The notes beneath the pieces were generated by a model. The model was not told the DNA's origin. It ran no database searches and saw nothing but the letters and a program-made list of their open reading frames with translations. Positions 5,657 through 7,390 of a stretch of DNA of 7,390 nt are shown here, in pieces. Source of the DNA: CAVHXA01 sp963639765 (GTDB taxonomy: Bacteria > Bacillota > Clostridia > Oscillospirales > Oscillospiraceae); NCBI GenBank assembly GCA_963639765.1, contig CAVHXA010000085.1:1-7390 (forward strand), read 5' to 3'. Positions within the stretch are counted from its first letter, which is position 1; each line of letters begins with the position of its first letter. A program made the translations under genes and the position numbers.

Positions 5657-6082
5657 ATGACACAGGAAATGCTTTTTTCGAAATATGCGGAACAATATCC
5701 GCTGACCGTTCCGCAGGAAGCGATTGAAAACGAATTTCAGCTGCTGATCCTTGAGGAAAAGCAACGCATGCAATATGAGATGCTGACCGGCTGCGCGATG
5801 CACCTTTCCCCGCAGGCGGAGCTGAACGAAAAAACGGAAGCACTGCGGGCGGAAGCAGCGCGCAGAGCCAAGGAAACGCTCGTCCTGCGTGAGATCATGG
5901 CCACGCAGCCCTTCCCGGTGTCGCGGGAAGAGCTGGAAGCCGAAGCTGCAGAGATCGCCCGGCGTCAGAATACCACCGTCGCAGAGCTCAGGCGTTTTCT
6001 CGGTGAAGACCTCGCCATGCTGCAAGGCGACCTGCAAAAGCGCAAAGCCGTCGCATGGGCGTGTGAACAGACGGAGAAATAA
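5657..6082 (+). CDS. Stand-alone trigger factor C-terminal-domain-like chaperone
   Basis: A 141-residue, highly helical, charged protein that starts 7 bp after the groEL paralogue stop. The GGAGG at 5640-5644 is 12 nt from the ATG, rather far, so translational coupling is likely. The sequence follows the trigger factor C-terminal (SurA-like) domain pattern: VPQEAIENEFQLLILEEKQR (19-38, like 'P..lie.ei..ll.e...'), a helical arm up to AAR RAKETLVLREI (68-80, like 'A...vk..lvl.ei'), FPVSREELEAEAAEIARRQN (86-105, like 'i.vtdeEl..ei...a...'), then QGDLQKRKAVAWACEQ (123-138, like 'l...l...ka.d.l...'). The ribosome-binding N-domain (with GFRxGxxP) and the FKBP-type PPIase domain are absent. It is therefore a chaperone-cradle fragment as an independent gene, not a whole trigger factor. 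No signal peptide. It probably acts with the adjacent chaperonin in folding a specific client. Assignment is by pattern recall; a divergent SurA/PpiC-type N-domain is the alternative. Confidence 0.72.
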   Translation: MTQEMLFSKYAEQYPLTVPQEAIENEFQLLILEEKQRMQYEMLTGCAMHLSPQAELNEKTEALRAEAARRAKETLVLREIMATQPFPVSREELEAEAAEIARRQNTTVAELRRFLGEDLAMLQGDLQKRKAVAWACEQTEK

Positions 6083-6120
6083 GACCAGGCGGAAAATCAA
6101 TTTTAAGGAGGCGTTTTACA

Positions 6121-6954
6121 ATGAGTAAGGTTTGTGTAGTGACCGGCGGCGGTTCCGGCATGGGTTTGGCGGCTGCCAAGTTTATGCCTAAAGATCACAT
6201 TATCGTGGTATCCGGCCGCACCGAGAGCAAGCTGACCAAGGCCGTGGAAGAACTGAAGGCGCTGGGCTTTGAAGCCCATGCCAAAAGCTGCGATACCTCC
6301 AAGCGGGACAGTGTAAAAGCCTTGGCAGAGTACGCCGCCGGACTGGGCGAGATCACCAACGTGATCCATGCAGCGGGCGTGTCCCCGGCCATGAACGTAA
6401 CGCCGGAGGATCTTCTGCGCATCAATGCCCTGGGTACCGTGTATGTCAACCTGGAATTTTCCGGGCGGATGCACGCAGGCAGCGTCATTGTAGATATTGC
6501 GTCCATGTCTGCCTACAGTATGCCGGAATTCCTGCTGCCCAAGAAGGCGTATCCGCTTGCCGAAACGAATGAAGCGCTCTTTTTCAAAAAGGCTCTGAAA
6601 ATGACAGGCATGATTAAAGACGCTTACCGAAAAAACGGTCTGGCCTATGCGATCTCCAAGAATTTTGTAATGTGGTATGCAGCAAAATCTGCCTTTGACT
6701 TCGGTCCCAAGGGAATCCGCGTGGTGTCACTGTCTCCCGGCCTGATCGCTACCGACATGGGCAATTTGGAATCCCCTTATGGCGGGCATATGCTGGCCAC
6801 CTCCTGTGAAGGTCGCATGGGAAAACCGGAGGAGCTCGGTTTTGCCATCGCCGCGCTTGCTGATGAGCGCAACGGCTATCTGGCAGGCGTGGATATTCTG
6901 TGCGACGGCGGCACGATCCGCGGCCAGAAGGAATTCAAAAAAAGACGCAAGTAA
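6121..6954 (+). CDS. Short-chain dehydrogenase/reductase, hydroxysteroid-dehydrogenase-like insertion (SDR2)
   Basis: NAD(P)-dependent SDR oxidoreductase of 277 residues, cytoplasmic. The start has AAGGAGG 9 nt upstream; the 38-bp gap after the trigger-factor-like gene suggests the same transcript. The cofactor motif is canonical, TGGGSGMG (8-15), followed by SGR after beta-2 (favouring NADP(H)). HAAG (83-86) stands for NNAG. The catalytic Asn is N102 (RINALGT), Ser S128 (IASMS) and Tyr/Lys Y176/K180 (AYAISKN). SPG (about 206-208) and CDGG near the C-terminus are present. Between Ser and Tyr there are about 48 residues instead of the usual 13, an insertion also seen in Comamonas-type 3-alpha-hydroxysteroid dehydrogenase/carbonyl reductase, which shares the following AYA-SKN stretch. 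That makes a bulky cyclic alcohol or ketone a reasonable substrate guess, not a claim. A KKRRK-type basic tail ends the protein. A strong terminator follows. Confidence 0.92.
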   Translation: MSKVCVVTGGGSGMGLAAAKFMPKDHIIVVSGRTESKLTKAVEELKALGFEAHAKSCDTSKRDSVKALAEYAAGLGEITNVIHAAGVSPAMNVTPEDLLRINALGTVYVNLEFSGRMHAGSVIVDIASMSAYSMPEFLLPKKAYPLAETNEALFFKKALKMTGMIKDAYRKNGLAYAISKNFVMWYAAKSAFDFGPKGIRVVSLSPGLIATDMGNLESPYGGHMLATSCEGRMGKPEELGFAIAALADERNGYLAGVDILCDGGTIRGQKEFKKRRK

Positions 6955-7032
6955 ATAATAGTCGTTCTAATCTTCAGTATTCATGTTGCTGCCGCTACGC
7001 AATTTCAGGAACAAACCCGTAATTTTGCACGC

Positions 7033-7079
7033 AAAACGCGATCCTGCAGGGGATATAAGTTCCCACAGGATCGCGTTTT
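7033..7079. terminator. Bidirectional intrinsic terminator between convergent genes
   Basis: A perfect 14-bp inverted repeat, AAAACGCGATCCTG (7033-7046) and CAGGATCGCGTTTT (7066-7079). The loop can pair further (GGGGA with TTCCC around TATAAG). The A-run on one side and T-run on the other let it work in both directions, ending SDR2 transcription (stop at 6954) and that of the minus-strand gene whose stop is at 7093. Confidence 0.92.
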
Positions 7080-7092
7080 CAAATCATAGTCT

Positions 7093-7338
7093 TTAATCCG
7101 CGAGGCCATGCTCGTGATTGCCGCTGATGTAGGCCTTCATGCCGCCGTTCAGCATCAAGGCAGCACATTCGAACGGTCTGTTGTAGATCAGGTAGTCCAT
7201 TTCCGTCCGTTCGGACATGGTGTCCGCAAGGCTATTCTCGGCGGCAATGGTGTCGATAGAAAGCATCGTCCCGTCGTCAAAGCGCAGTTCTACGCAGGCT
7301 GTGTCCATGTTGTATTCGCAAGTGATGATATTTTTCAT
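7093..7338 (-). CDS. Small DUF6061-like protein of unknown function
   Basis: An 81-residue soluble protein. I chose the inner ATG (7338-7336) because TGAGGA lies 6 nt upstream of it; the ATG at 7350 has no ribosome site. The sequence MKNIITCEYNMDTACVELRF, then DDGTMLSIDTIAAEN, MDYLIYNRPFECAALMLNGG and MKAYI matches the pattern I recall for DUF6061, short proteins common in Clostridia genomes and often near mobile or accessory regions. Predicted as a small beta-strand-rich N-terminus plus a helical C-terminus. No catalytic motif is visible. It is convergent to the SDR2 gene and separated by a terminator, so it probably does not belong to the cluster. Confidence 0.8.
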   Translation of the reverse strand: MKNIITCEYNMDTACVELRFDDGTMLSIDTIAAENSLADTMSERTEMDYLIYNRPFECAALMLNGGMKAYISGNHEHGLAD

Positions 7339-7390
7339 GATAATCCTCATGCCGGCGCGGCGACCGGCACAAATAGGGATGAAAACGGAT

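Noticed and set aside
7347..7390. Possible end of another minus-strand gene overlapping the DUF6061-like start (stop TGA at 7349-7347)
   Set aside because: Only about 13 codons are visible before the window edge, with no recognisable sequence. It may be chance, and the short GCCGG/CCGGC repeat there is not enough to call anything.

Overview
The window looks like part of a chromosome from a gut-type anaerobic Clostridia bacterium, most likely an Oscillospiraceae/Flavonifractor-like lineage. This rests on strong AGGAGG-type ribosome sites, moderately high GC coding sequence, a VanR/OmpR-type response regulator, a small DUF6061-like protein, and no sign of a Gram-negative envelope. The taxon is inferred from style, not from a marker gene.

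Layout. Positions 1-636 (minus strand) hold an OmpR-family response regulator whose last residues run off the left edge. A divergent intergenic region (637-1001) carries a -10 box and a cluster of TACATAG-like words, including a 9-bp-arm inverted repeat. It is followed by a plus-strand cluster: a divergent short-chain dehydrogenase (SDR1, 1002-1901), a 73-residue helical protein (1970-2191) and a PanB-like TIM-barrel protein (2239-3102). A hairpin follows, then a separately promoted LuxR-type regulator with no receiver domain (3239-3976). Next come a strongly diverged GroEL paralogue (4024-5649), a free-standing trigger-factor C-terminal (chaperone) domain protein (5657-6082) and a second SDR (SDR2, 6121-6954). 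A 14-bp perfect-stem convergent terminator (7033-7079) separates this from a minus-strand DUF6061-like gene (7093-7338).

How it may work together (inference). The two SDRs and the PanB-like protein look like a short catabolic or biotransformation route: alcohol/ketone redox chemistry plus C-C bond chemistry or a hydrolytic step. The LuxR-type protein, with a GAF-like N-terminal sensor region, is the likely local regulator, and the TACATAG words upstream of SDR1 and of the groEL paralogue are its candidate operators. The most unusual part is the pair of dedicated chaperone genes. The chaperonin keeps its ATPase residues, but its apical client/co-chaperonin site carries charged substitutions, and its partner is a trigger-factor chaperone domain without the ribosome-binding or PPIase domains. 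This suggests a specialised folding module for one or more pathway proteins. The substrate cannot be told from the sequence.
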